From Brumimicrobium sp965659845 (GTDB taxonomy: Bacteria > Bacteroidota > Bacteroidia > Flavobacteriales_D > Crocinitomicaceae): 14,891 nucleotides of DNA. The notes under the pieces were generated by a model. That model had not been told where the DNA came from, made no database searches, and saw nothing but the letters and a program-made list of their open reading frames with translations. The DNA is taken from assembly GCA_965659845.1 (NCBI GenBank), contig CBFHXS010000067.1, positions 1 to 14,891 on the forward strand, given 5' to 3'. The stretch's first letter is position 1; the number at the start of each line of letters is the position of its first letter. A program made the translations under genes and the position numbers. Positions 1 to 6,619 of the stretch are shown one piece after another.

Positions 1-755
1 GAGGGGGAGGTAAGCATTTGGAGTATTATAAAGCACAAGCTGTTATTTCAAGAACCTATGCTTTGAAACACATTGATCGTCATGAACATGAGGGCTTTGA
101 ATTATGTGATCAAGTTCACTGCCAAGCATACAAAAGCATGTTGCGATTTACGGACAAAATTAAAATTGCAGTTGGCGAAACTAAAGGCATTTATATGGTC
201 GACACGATTACGAATGAATTAGTTGATGGATATTTCCATGCGAATTGCGGAGGACAAACAAGTCAGTCTGATTATGTTTGGCGGGAGAATATACCTTATC
301 TAGCCTCTTTTAAAGACACTTTTTGTATCCACACCAGACAAGCTAAATGGACCAAGAAAATCTCTAAATATGAATGGAGGAATTTTATCGTGAAGAAATA
401 CTTTTACCCAATAGACGATTCGGCGTATGCTGATAAAATATACTCGTTTGAGCAAAACGATAGAAAAGCATTTTTTATAAGTCCTCACCTTGGTATTCCG
501 CTAAGAGACATTCGTTATCATTTTAAATTGAAATCTACGTATTTCTCAGTCCACCCCGAAGGGGACTTTGTTTTAATTGAAGGGCGAGGGTTTGGTCATG
601 GAGTAGGGCTCTGCCAAGAGGGCGCAATGAATATGGCTAAATATGATTTTGATTATCAACAAATTTTACAGTTTTACTACGAAGGAGTGGTTTTCGAGCA
701 TTTGTTTGAGCGTATGTATTTTGGTCAAAAGAATCCTGTATTCTTTGATTTTTAG
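1..755 (+). CDS. SpoIID/LytB-domain protein, 5'-truncated by window edge
   Basis: The reading frame is open to the left edge (frame starting at base 3, G-G-G-K-H-L-E-Y-Y-K-A-Q-A), so this is the C-terminal part of a longer gene; the TTG at 18 is not a credible start because the family motif K-A-Q-A-V-I-S-R-T-Y-A-L begins only a few codons later. Other SpoIID-family marks follow: H-A-N-C-G-G-Q-T-S-Q with a downstream V-W, and near the C-terminus G-R-G-F-G-H-G-V-G-L-C-Q-E-G-A followed by an F-Y-Y-E-G-V end. Members of this family (SpoIID is the characterised one) are peptidoglycan lytic transglycosylases acting on denuded glycan; in non-sporulating Bacteroidota the role is unknown but presumably in wall remodelling. 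The usual catalytic glutamate lies upstream of the window edge and cannot be checked. It converges with recQ, with a 12-nt gap and no clear terminator. Confidence 0.85.
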   Translation, partial: GGGKHLEYYKAQAVISRTYALKHIDRHEHEGFELCDQVHCQAYKSMLRFTDKIKIAVGETKGIYMVDTITNELVDGYFHANCGGQTSQSDYVWRENIPYLASFKDTFCIHTRQAKWTKKISKYEWRNFIVKKYFYPIDDSAYADKIYSFEQNDRKAFFISPHLGIPLRDIRYHFKLKSTYFSVHPEGDFVLIEGRGFGHGVGLCQEGAMNMAKYDFDYQQILQFYYEGVVFEHLFERMYFGQKNPVFFDF

Positions 756-767
756 CTTTTTATGCAC

Positions 768-2714
768 CTAACTCAACCTAAGTAGATTTTCATTTCCTAA
801 CGTTATTATGTTCTCGTCCAACATCCAATTTATGATTTTGTTGAATTGGTCTTTATCCTTAAGATTCAACTGTAAGAAGAGATCATTAGCAGAGACAGTG
901 TCTTTTTCTCTAATCTCTTCAGAGATAGCTGTAACTAATTCATCGGTAGAATAGTCTGAGTTACTCTCTGCTTTACATACGTCACAAATCCCGCAAGGCT
1001 CCCCTTGCTGACCAAAATATTCTAAAAGTAGAATAGATCTGCATGTCGGAGAGGATACAAATTTCTTTAATCCTTTAAACTTTTCTTCTGCTACTGTTTT
1101 TCGAGTCGCATAGACTTCATTGTTGATTCGCATGTAATCATCAGGAAGCCTTTCATGAATCAGAATAACTTGTGGAAGTTCACTTTGCCATGAGATATCA
1201 ACTACACCATGTTCTTCAAGGTACTTTAATTGTTCTTTCAACTTCGCCATAGAAAGGTTTAATCGTTTTGCAATTTTACCCTCGTCTATGGCATAGTAAT
1301 ATGAAAATATTCCTGGATAACTTCTGGATAGAATTGAAATTAATGGATCGAACTTTTCATTTTTTAATTGAAAACTATAGAGTGTTTTATTTTCAACTAG
1401 GAATTTGACCTTTGTAGGATGAAACACAGCCTCATTCAAAACAATTGTTCCGTTGAGTTCCAATATTTTTAAAGCATTATATGTCCGAATAGGATCAAAA
1501 TTATACTTGGCTACGAAATTCTTGATGTCTAAACCATAACTCTCGTTCTCTCCAGATCCTATTGCAATACTGAAATGATTGCACATTGCGCGGTATACCG
1601 TTTTAATAAAGTCAATAGGAGGGAACTGGCCATCTAATTGCGCCTTCATTTTATTTAGATCAGAAGAGGTGTAGAAAGCCATTGTTCGAGCTGCTTTTCC
1701 ATCTCGCCCGGCTCTTCCAGCTTCCTGGAAATATGCTTCAAGATTATTGGGGATTTCATAATGTAAGACAAACCTTACATTGGGTTTGTCTATTCCCATC
1801 CCAAAAGCATTAGTTGCAACGATAATCTTGATACGATCATCTAACCATAATTGCATTTTTTCTGTACGCTCTTTACCGGTTAATCCTCCGTGATAAACAC
1901 CTGCAGAGATTTTATTTGCAATCAATAGTTTTGCTACTTCTTTGGTTGATCTCCGTGTTTGACAATAGATTATCCCTGTGTTGCCAGAGAATAGCTTACA
2001 AGCTTTAAGAATAGCACTAAGCTTATTTTCAACGCTATATACTTCGTAAGCAATATTTTCTCGAGTAAAGTCTCCTTCAAAATAGTTTGGATTATTCAAA
2101 TGAAGGTGTTCCTGAATGTCTTTTCTTACTTTTTCTGTTGCAGTGGCTGTCACGGCAATTATTGGGACTTTATCATGTATTTCCCTGAGTTCATGAATGT
2201 CTAGGTATGGTGGTCGAAAGTCATGCCCCCACTGTGATATACAATGGGCTTCATCAATCGCTATTAACCCAACCTTCATTTGTTTGAATCGAGCGATGAA
2301 AAGGTCAGTCTTGAGTCGTTCGGGAGAGACATAGAGAAAATCGACTTCACCGAATTTGGCATTATCCAGAATGATATCAATTTCACGCCTTGACATTCCC
2401 GAGTTTATTGCATGGGCTTTAATACCTTTTTTGCGCAGTGACTTAACCTGATCCTCCATTAAAGCAATTAAGGGTGATACAACAAGACAAATCCCATCTC
2501 TTGCAATTCCAGGAACCTGAAAGCAAATCGATTTACCACCTCCTGTTGGTAAAAGAGCCAGAGTATCATGTCCATTGATGACACTATTGACTATATCTCC
2601 CTGTTCTTTTCGGAAAGAATCAAAACCCCAATATTTTTTAAGAACATCCTCAGCTTTCAACCCAAATAGTATTTTATACAAATGTAACCAATATTGAAGG
2701 ATAGTATTTTTCAA
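768..2714 (-). CDS. recQ: RecQ-family ATP-dependent DNA helicase
   Basis: 648-residue superfamily 2, 3'-5' DNA helicase of the RecQ family, acting in recombination and replication-fork repair. Visible motifs: Walker A L-L-P-T-G-G-G-K-S (about 54-62), motif II/aromatic-rich loop D-E-A-H-C-I-S-Q-W-G-H-D-F-R (about 154-167), T-A-T-A-T (189-193), motif V T-N-A-F-G-M-G-I-D-K (about 301-310) and motif VI Q-E-A-G-R-A-G-R-D-G (330-339). A four-cysteine zinc site follows at C558, C574, C577 and C580. About 200 residues separate the helicase core from the zinc cysteines, and only 68 residues follow them, too short for the E. coli order of zinc, winged helix and HRDC; no HRDC domain is seen. The ATG at 2714 is used; an internal TTG just before K-A-E-D-V-L-K-K-Y-W-G is possible because RecQ proteins often start near that helix. 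Divergent from ilvE. Confidence 0.95.
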   Translation of the reverse strand: MKNTILQYWLHLYKILFGLKAEDVLKKYWGFDSFRKEQGDIVNSVINGHDTLALLPTGGGKSICFQVPGIARDGICLVVSPLIALMEDQVKSLRKKGIKAHAINSGMSRREIDIILDNAKFGEVDFLYVSPERLKTDLFIARFKQMKVGLIAIDEAHCISQWGHDFRPPYLDIHELREIHDKVPIIAVTATATEKVRKDIQEHLHLNNPNYFEGDFTRENIAYEVYSVENKLSAILKACKLFSGNTGIIYCQTRRSTKEVAKLLIANKISAGVYHGGLTGKERTEKMQLWLDDRIKIIVATNAFGMGIDKPNVRFVLHYEIPNNLEAYFQEAGRAGRDGKAARTMAFYTSSDLNKMKAQLDGQFPPIDFIKTVYRAMCNHFSIAIGSGENESYGLDIKNFVAKYNFDPIRTYNALKILELNGTIVLNEAVFHPTKVKFLVENKTLYSFQLKNEKFDPLISILSRSYPGIFSYYYAIDEGKIAKRLNLSMAKLKEQLKYLEEHGVVDISWQSELPQVILIHERLPDDYMRINNEVYATRKTVAEEKFKGLKKFVSSPTCRSILLLEYFGQQGEPCGICDVCKAESNSDYSTDELVTAISEEIREKDTVSANDLFLQLNLKDKDQFNKIINWMLDENIITLGNENLLRLS

Positions 2715-2736
2715 ACTAAATCAAAACTGTTATACT

Positions 2737-2765
2737 CAAATTAAGAATGCGAATAGGGCCAACAA
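2737..2765 (-). promoter_or_regulatory. Candidate recQ promoter
   Basis: On the minus strand TTAATTTG (2744-2737) matches the Bacteroidota -7 element TAnnTTTG at all but one position, and a TTG (2765-2763) lies 18 nt further upstream. Transcription would begin around 2730, giving a leader of roughly 15 nt before the recQ ATG. Short AT-rich motifs arise by chance, so this is only a candidate. Confidence 0.4.
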
Positions 2766-2860
2766 TTCTTATACCTGATTGTTAATAAAGGCATATTGCA
2801 AGAATGCTGTTACCGAGAGGATTTTTTGATGAACGGGAGATAGGGCTCTTGAAAATTCAG

Positions 2861-2868
2861 TATATTTG
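2861..2868 (+). promoter_or_regulatory. Candidate -7 element of the ilvE promoter
   Basis: TATATTTG is a perfect match to the Bacteroidota -7 consensus TAnnTTTG and lies 16 nt before the ATG at 2885. No well-spaced -33 TTG is seen (the nearest TTG, 2849-2851, is only 9 nt upstream). Its position argues that translation starts at 2885, not at the upstream in-frame ATG at 2804. Confidence 0.5.
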
Positions 2869-2884
2869 CACCGAATTTAAGATT

Positions 2885-3955
2885 ATGGAACATTCAACAT
2901 ATACAATCAAAAAAACACGAACTGAGAATTCTGATATCGAAAGAGTCGACTGGGATAATTTGCCATTTGGTAAGGTATTTTCAGATCACATGTTGGTGCT
3001 AGATTATAAGAATGGGGAGTGGGGAACACCTGAAATTTTACCTTTTCAAGATCTCAAGTTGCACCCGGCTACTTCTGCGATTCATTATGGTCAATCTATT
3101 TTTGAAGGTCTAAAAGCTTACAGAACTGTAACAGATGATGTCGCTATTTTTCGTCCAGATATGAATGCGAAGCGTTTCGCTGAATCCTGCAAGCGCATGT
3201 GTATGCCTGAGTTTCCAGTTGACCTTTTTGAACAATGCGTTAAAGAGATCGTAGATTTTGATAGAGCTTGGATTCCAAAAAAGGAAGGCTTCTCATTATA
3301 CATACGTCCGTTTATGTTTGCTACGGATGATTATATTGGTATCAAGCCATCGGATCAATATAAATTCATGATTTTCACATGTCCTGTAGGAGCTTATTAC
3401 GCAGAGCCGTTGAATGTGAAAATTGAAGAGCATTATACGCGTGCTGCAGCTGGTGGTGTAGGTAGAGCAAAAACTGCTGGTAATTATGCAGCTTCGCTAT
3501 TTCCTGCAAAATTAGGTAAGGATGAAGGTTTTCATCAGCTCGTTTGGACAGATGCTAAAACACATGAATACATAGAAGAGTCGGGAACCATGAATATCAT
3601 GTTTGTCATCGATGGTAAATTGGTTACTCCGGCAGAAGATACAGATACTATTCTACCTGGTATAACGAAACGAAGTGTTATTGCACTTGCAAAAGACTGG
3701 GGAATGGAAGTAGAGGAACGCCCTGTGAAAGTGGCTGAAATAATTGAAGCTATTGAAAATGGAAGTCTTACAGAAGTATTCGGAGCGGGTACAGCTGCAA
3801 CTATTGCACAAATACAAATGATCGGATACCGTGGGAAAGAATACCAATTGCCTTCTATTCCGGAAAGAGAATTCTCGAATAAGGTTTATCACCATTTAGA
3901 TGCGATCAAAGAAGGTAAAGAAGAAGATAAATTTGGCTGGGTAGTAAAGATTTAA
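2885..3955 (+). CDS. ilvE: Branched-chain amino acid aminotransferase
   Basis: Fold-type IV PLP enzyme that interconverts leucine, isoleucine and valine with their 2-oxo acids using glutamate/2-oxoglutarate, in the cytoplasm. The 356-residue protein from 2885 has the class II BCAT pattern: H-Y-G-Q-S-I-F-E-G-L-K-A-Y near residues 67-79, R-P-F-M-F-A-T-D near 141-148, the PLP-lysine segment G-R-A-K-T-A-G-N-Y-A-A-S (Lys about 196), E-E-S-G-T-M-N near 231-237, and G-A-G-T-A-A near the C-terminal phosphate-binding region. The reading frame extends upstream to an ATG at 2804, but those 27 residues are not family-like and would start before the TATATTTG element, so 2885 is chosen. It stands alone, divergent from recQ, with a strong terminator directly downstream. 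No other ilv genes are in the window. Confidence 0.95.
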   Translation: MEHSTYTIKKTRTENSDIERVDWDNLPFGKVFSDHMLVLDYKNGEWGTPEILPFQDLKLHPATSAIHYGQSIFEGLKAYRTVTDDVAIFRPDMNAKRFAESCKRMCMPEFPVDLFEQCVKEIVDFDRAWIPKKEGFSLYIRPFMFATDDYIGIKPSDQYKFMIFTCPVGAYYAEPLNVKIEEHYTRAAAGGVGRAKTAGNYAASLFPAKLGKDEGFHQLVWTDAKTHEYIEESGTMNIMFVIDGKLVTPAEDTDTILPGITKRSVIALAKDWGMEVEERPVKVAEIIEAIENGSLTEVFGAGTAATIAQIQMIGYRGKEYQLPSIPEREFSNKVYHHLDAIKEGKEEDKFGWVVKI

Positions 3956-3981
3956 TACCCTTTCCAAGGATAGATATGAAG

Positions 3982-4010
3982 AAGTCGCCTCGAAACAGGC
4001 GGCTTTTTTT
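3982..4010 (+). terminator. Intrinsic terminator of ilvE
   Basis: GTCGCCT (3984-3990), loop CGAAAC (3991-3996), AGGCGGC (3997-4003), then seven T (4004-4010). The stem is seven pairs including one G-U, and can be extended by two A-U pairs into the T tract. The T run is on the plus strand only, so it ends ilvE transcription; the stop codon of the opposing gene (4009-4011) overlaps the last Ts. Confidence 0.9.
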
Positions 4011-4389
4011 AGTTTTTTAATTTATACACGAAACGATGATCTGCACTGACCAAAGTTAACATTGTTTTATCTTTAGAAACAGTAAATGCATAATATTGGC
4101 CATCCATAGCGCAGATATACATTTCTCCTTGATGAGTCTCTTCATTTTTTTCAATGATACTTAACTCTTTGTCATTTTCATCGTTTGAACAATCTATAAT
4201 GACAGCCTTTCTATCAAAGTGAATTTGTATTTCTCCTGCAGAATCATAACTACCAGAATCTTGAAATGATTCAATGCTATAGTCATAAACAGCCGTTTCT
4301 ACATTGTTAAAATGAAAGGTAACTTTCCCTTGAGCAATAGATTTACCTGAATAGATGAATAAAAAAACTACGAAAAGCCGTGTGATCAT
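4009..4389 (-). CDS. Small secreted protein of unknown function
   Basis: 126 residues. The N-terminus M-I-T-R-L-F-V-V-F-L-F-I-Y-S-G-K-S-I-A-Q is a typical Sec signal peptide with probable signal peptidase I cleavage after A-Q around residue 20; there is no lipobox cysteine. The mature part of about 106 residues is acidic and alternates short hydrophobic strands with polar turns, suggesting a small beta-rich domain; two cysteines remain (in I-D-C-S-N and Y-I-C-A-M). I do not recognise the family. A perfect TAAATTTG -7 element upstream supports expression as a single gene. Its stop codon lies in the T tract of the convergent ilvE terminator. Codon use and composition look like the neighbours. 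Confidence 0.75.
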   Translation of the reverse strand: MITRLFVVFLFIYSGKSIAQGKVTFHFNNVETAVYDYSIESFQDSGSYDSAGEIQIHFDRKAVIIDCSNDENDKELSIIEKNEETHQGEMYICAMDGQYYAFTVSKDKTMLTLVSADHRFVYKLKN

Positions 4390-4420
4390 TATGTAATAAT
4401 AAGTATAGTGTTAGCACCAA

Positions 4421-4428
4421 CAAATTTA
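4421..4428 (-). promoter_or_regulatory. Candidate -7 element for the 126-residue secreted-protein gene
   Basis: The minus strand reads TAAATTTG, a perfect TAnnTTTG match, ending about 31 nt before the ATG at 4389. The nearest upstream TTTG (minus strand of 4455-4458) is 26 nt away, longer than usual, so the -33 part is uncertain. Confidence 0.4.
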
Positions 4429-4517
4429 AAATAACGTTTGAACTTTTTGAAATCCAAACCATTGAATCTTTTTGGTTAAGCTTGTTTTATAGATGATGAG
4501 TTATGTGTAGGTATTGA

Positions 4518-4536
4518 TTTAACTGGACTTTAACTG
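4518..4536 (+). repeat. Direct repeat TTTAACTG, 11-bp period
   Basis: TTTAACTG occurs at 4518-4525 and again at 4529-4536, start-to-start 11 bp, about one helical turn. A third TTAAC is at 4551-4555, 21 bp after the TTAAC of the second copy. The 234-bp intergenic region between the two divergent secreted-protein genes holds these repeats, an 8-bp palindrome CAGCGCTG (4565-4572) and the candidate -7 elements, and nothing else that I recognise. Confidence 0.4.
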
Positions 4537-4580
4537 ATAAATAAAACTTATTAACATTTAAAGACAGCGCTGAAAAAAGT

Positions 4581-4588
4581 TAATTTTA
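4581..4588 (+). promoter_or_regulatory. Weak candidate -7 element for the 447-residue secreted-protein gene
   Basis: TAATTTTA matches TAnnTTTG except at the last base and lies about 35 nt before the ATG at 4624. No convincing -33 TTG is seen. The CAGCGCTG palindrome lies just upstream. Confidence 0.2.
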
Positions 4589-4623
4589 TGGAAAATGAAA
4601 TTTAGTGCATCTTTATTGTAATT

Positions 4624-5967
4624 ATGACAAAACTATTAATCATATTGTTTACTTTTTGTAGTGTGCTCAATGTCTTAGCACAAGAAGATGTTATTCAATT
4701 GCAAATTAATTTGATGGATGCTCAGGCAGGTAGTCAGTTAGAAGATGCTAAGTTGAGGATAATCGATGTACAAGACGGATCCATCTTTCGAAAAGAAATA
4801 ATCTCAGGAGATACACTTATCTTGCCTTACGATGAAGAAAAAAAATGGCGATTTTCAGCTACAGCATCTGGGTTTGATAGAGTAGATACCTTAATTAAAT
4901 TGGCATCTTTTAAAAAAGAAGTTAAGAGAGGTAAATTAGTAGAAATTGACCTATTATTCCAGTTTGATGGGCAATCAACAGGAACAGTTGATATTAATGC
5001 TAGTTACAAGCCTATGATCAAGTTCAGCTCGGATACACTCAGTGTAAGTGACTATGTTTTGATTGATGAGAAGCATCAATTGCTTCTTACCTATCCTAAA
5101 CGACTTGACAAAGGAAGCGAATTGATCTGGTATGTTGATGAAGAAATAAAAGGAAGAAGGGAAGTTGAAGGTATAGCAAAAGAATTAATCATTGACTTTA
5201 GATCAAACATTTATTTGAGATGTGAAAATAGAGATTTCATAGTTATACCTGGTTCAAGTATTGAATTATACAAAACAAATTCTAAGGATCTAGATAATTT
5301 AACTTTACCGATCTTGGATACCTTAGAAGAGAACAATATTTATTTTTCTAACTATAACGCGTATTATCCAGCTTATGATTACATAATGGTTGATAGGATT
5401 GATACTGTTTATACAGATATTAGACATATTGAAGATGAGTTAATGATGGAACAGTATAGATCGGAATACAAATGGGCAGATGTAAGAACAAAACTTTGGG
5501 CTTGGGACATGGAAGCAGAGACAGGAGTTGATAGAGAGGTTTGGGTAGGAGCAAATGTCTTTACGAATTCTATTTATTATGACCCTCCGATTGGAAATAT
5601 GTACAAAGATATTCAGGATTTATACGTATTTGATTTTTATGACGATAAAATTGTTCAGTATGACGGTTATAGTGCTGAGGCAATTGATAGTGTTGAAATT
5701 TCTTTTCATTTAAAACCAAGAAAAACAGGATGGGAGCAAGAGATTATACAGGATCCAATAACTAGAAAACTATATACCTTTTATGATAACGCTGGTTTTA
5801 TGGAGATCTCGGAAGTTAACCCTAAGACAGGAGAGCTAGGTCCAAAGCTCAAGTTGTTTTATAGGTATGTTGAAAATATCCAAATTCATAATGGATTGAT
5901 TTATTACATCTATCGTCCTTACGAATCACCTCAAAAGAAATTCCTGTACTTTGAGGAGTTGAATTAA
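4624..5967 (+). CDS. Secreted protein of unknown function, 447 residues
   Basis: Sec signal peptide at the N-terminus (positively charged start, hydrophobic L-L-I-I-L-F-T-F core, probable cleavage after L-A-Q at residue 20), no lipobox, so exported to the periplasm or beyond. Residues about 25-115 resemble a small beta-sandwich of the carboxypeptidase-regulatory kind (a D-A-K-L-R-I-I-D strand, then a D-T-L-I-L-P turn and an A-S-G-F-D-R-V-D-T strand); this is judged by eye. The middle is rich in D, E and Y. The last 130 residues show repeated strand-turn units (L-Y-V-F-D-F-Y-D-D-K, R-K-L-Y-T-F-Y-D-N, G-L-I-Y-Y-I-Y-R-P) like blades of a beta-propeller, ending K-K-F-L-Y-F-E-E-L-N. There is no obvious type IX secretion C-terminal domain. 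I cannot assign a function. It converges with the esterase gene, 16 nt apart. Confidence 0.75.
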   Translation: MTKLLIILFTFCSVLNVLAQEDVIQLQINLMDAQAGSQLEDAKLRIIDVQDGSIFRKEIISGDTLILPYDEEKKWRFSATASGFDRVDTLIKLASFKKEVKRGKLVEIDLLFQFDGQSTGTVDINASYKPMIKFSSDTLSVSDYVLIDEKHQLLLTYPKRLDKGSELIWYVDEEIKGRREVEGIAKELIIDFRSNIYLRCENRDFIVIPGSSIELYKTNSKDLDNLTLPILDTLEENNIYFSNYNAYYPAYDYIMVDRIDTVYTDIRHIEDELMMEQYRSEYKWADVRTKLWAWDMEAETGVDREVWVGANVFTNSIYYDPPIGNMYKDIQDLYVFDFYDDKIVQYDGYSAEAIDSVEISFHLKPRKTGWEQEIIQDPITRKLYTFYDNAGFMEISEVNPKTGELGPKLKLFYRYVENIQIHNGLIYYIYRPYESPQKKFLYFEELN

Positions 5968-5983
5968 TTAGTTATAAAGCTAT

Positions 5984-6619
5984 TTAAAGCTGATCTGCAA
6001 TCAATCTTAAAGTTTTTGTCTCAATGCAATGTTGTCCTTCAAATTTGACAACATTAATATTTGAAATACTCTTTTCATATTCTTTGATAATCTCCTCAAA
6101 GTTATCTTGAAAATATTCATCTTTCTTTCCGATAACGAAGTAGTTATTTGAATTTTGAAAAACTTCTTCCTCGTAAGATTGACTAAGATCAGGAGGGAAA
6201 ATACATGCCCAGAGAATGAAATTATTTGCCTTAAAGGTGTTCTTTTGGTGCCACCGTGATGCTGTTGCTCCTCCTTGAGAAAAGCCTAGAATTGTTCGTT
6301 GCTCAAATGAATACTCTTTCAATATTTTATGGCTTAATTGATTAAGAAAGTTGTGATTATCTTCTATATCGTCTAGTCGGGCTTCTTTAGTCATCCATGA
6401 AGCTCCAACACGCCCACTTGTACCGTTGAGATAAAATCTGTGCATACCTTCTGGAGCTACAACAAAGTGCTTGTCTGGGTCAAGAATATTGAATTTTCGT
6501 AGGAAAAAATATGCCAGTTGTCCATAACCGTGAAGGACAAACCAGATATGTTTTGCTTTTTCAGGGTTACCAAATGTATAGTATCGAAAGGTTTTTTCTA
6601 ACTTAATTTTTTCCTCCAT
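5984..6619 (-). CDS. Alpha/beta-hydrolase, phospholipase/carboxylesterase-like
   Basis: 211-residue cytoplasmic serine hydrolase (no signal peptide). It shows L-H-G-Y-G-Q near residues 29-34 (oxyanion region), the nucleophile elbow G-F-S-Q-G-G with Ser about 114, a likely acid Asp about 167 (G-K-K-D-E-Y) and His about 197 (E-G-Q-H). Length and G-F-S-Q-G-G resemble the phospholipase/carboxylesterase (Abhydrolase_2) group, which hydrolyses short acyl or thioester substrates; the true substrate is unknown. The frame opens upstream to 6676, but ATG 6619 is chosen because the extra 19 residues are Ser/Thr/Lys-rich, not family-like, and would deepen the overlap. With this start the gene overlaps the last 22 nt of the preceding double-hydrolase gene, so the two are almost certainly cotranscribed and perhaps translationally coupled. 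Confidence 0.85.
   Translation of the reverse strand: MEEKIKLEKTFRYYTFGNPEKAKHIWFVLHGYGQLAYFFLRKFNILDPDKHFVVAPEGMHRFYLNGTSGRVGASWMTKEARLDDIEDNHNFLNQLSHKILKEYSFEQRTILGFSQGGATASRWHQKNTFKANNFILWACIFPPDLSQSYEEEVFQNSNNYFVIGKKDEYFQDNFEEIIKEYEKSISNINVVKFEGQHCIETKTLRLIADQL

Noticed and set aside
300..488. Short antisense ORF inside the SpoIID-domain gene
   Set aside because: Shadow of the real coding frame; no family motifs, no plausible promoter.
3118..3895. Two antisense ORFs (61 and 80 codons) inside ilvE
   Set aside because: Opposite to a strongly conserved enzyme gene and without recognisable protein features.
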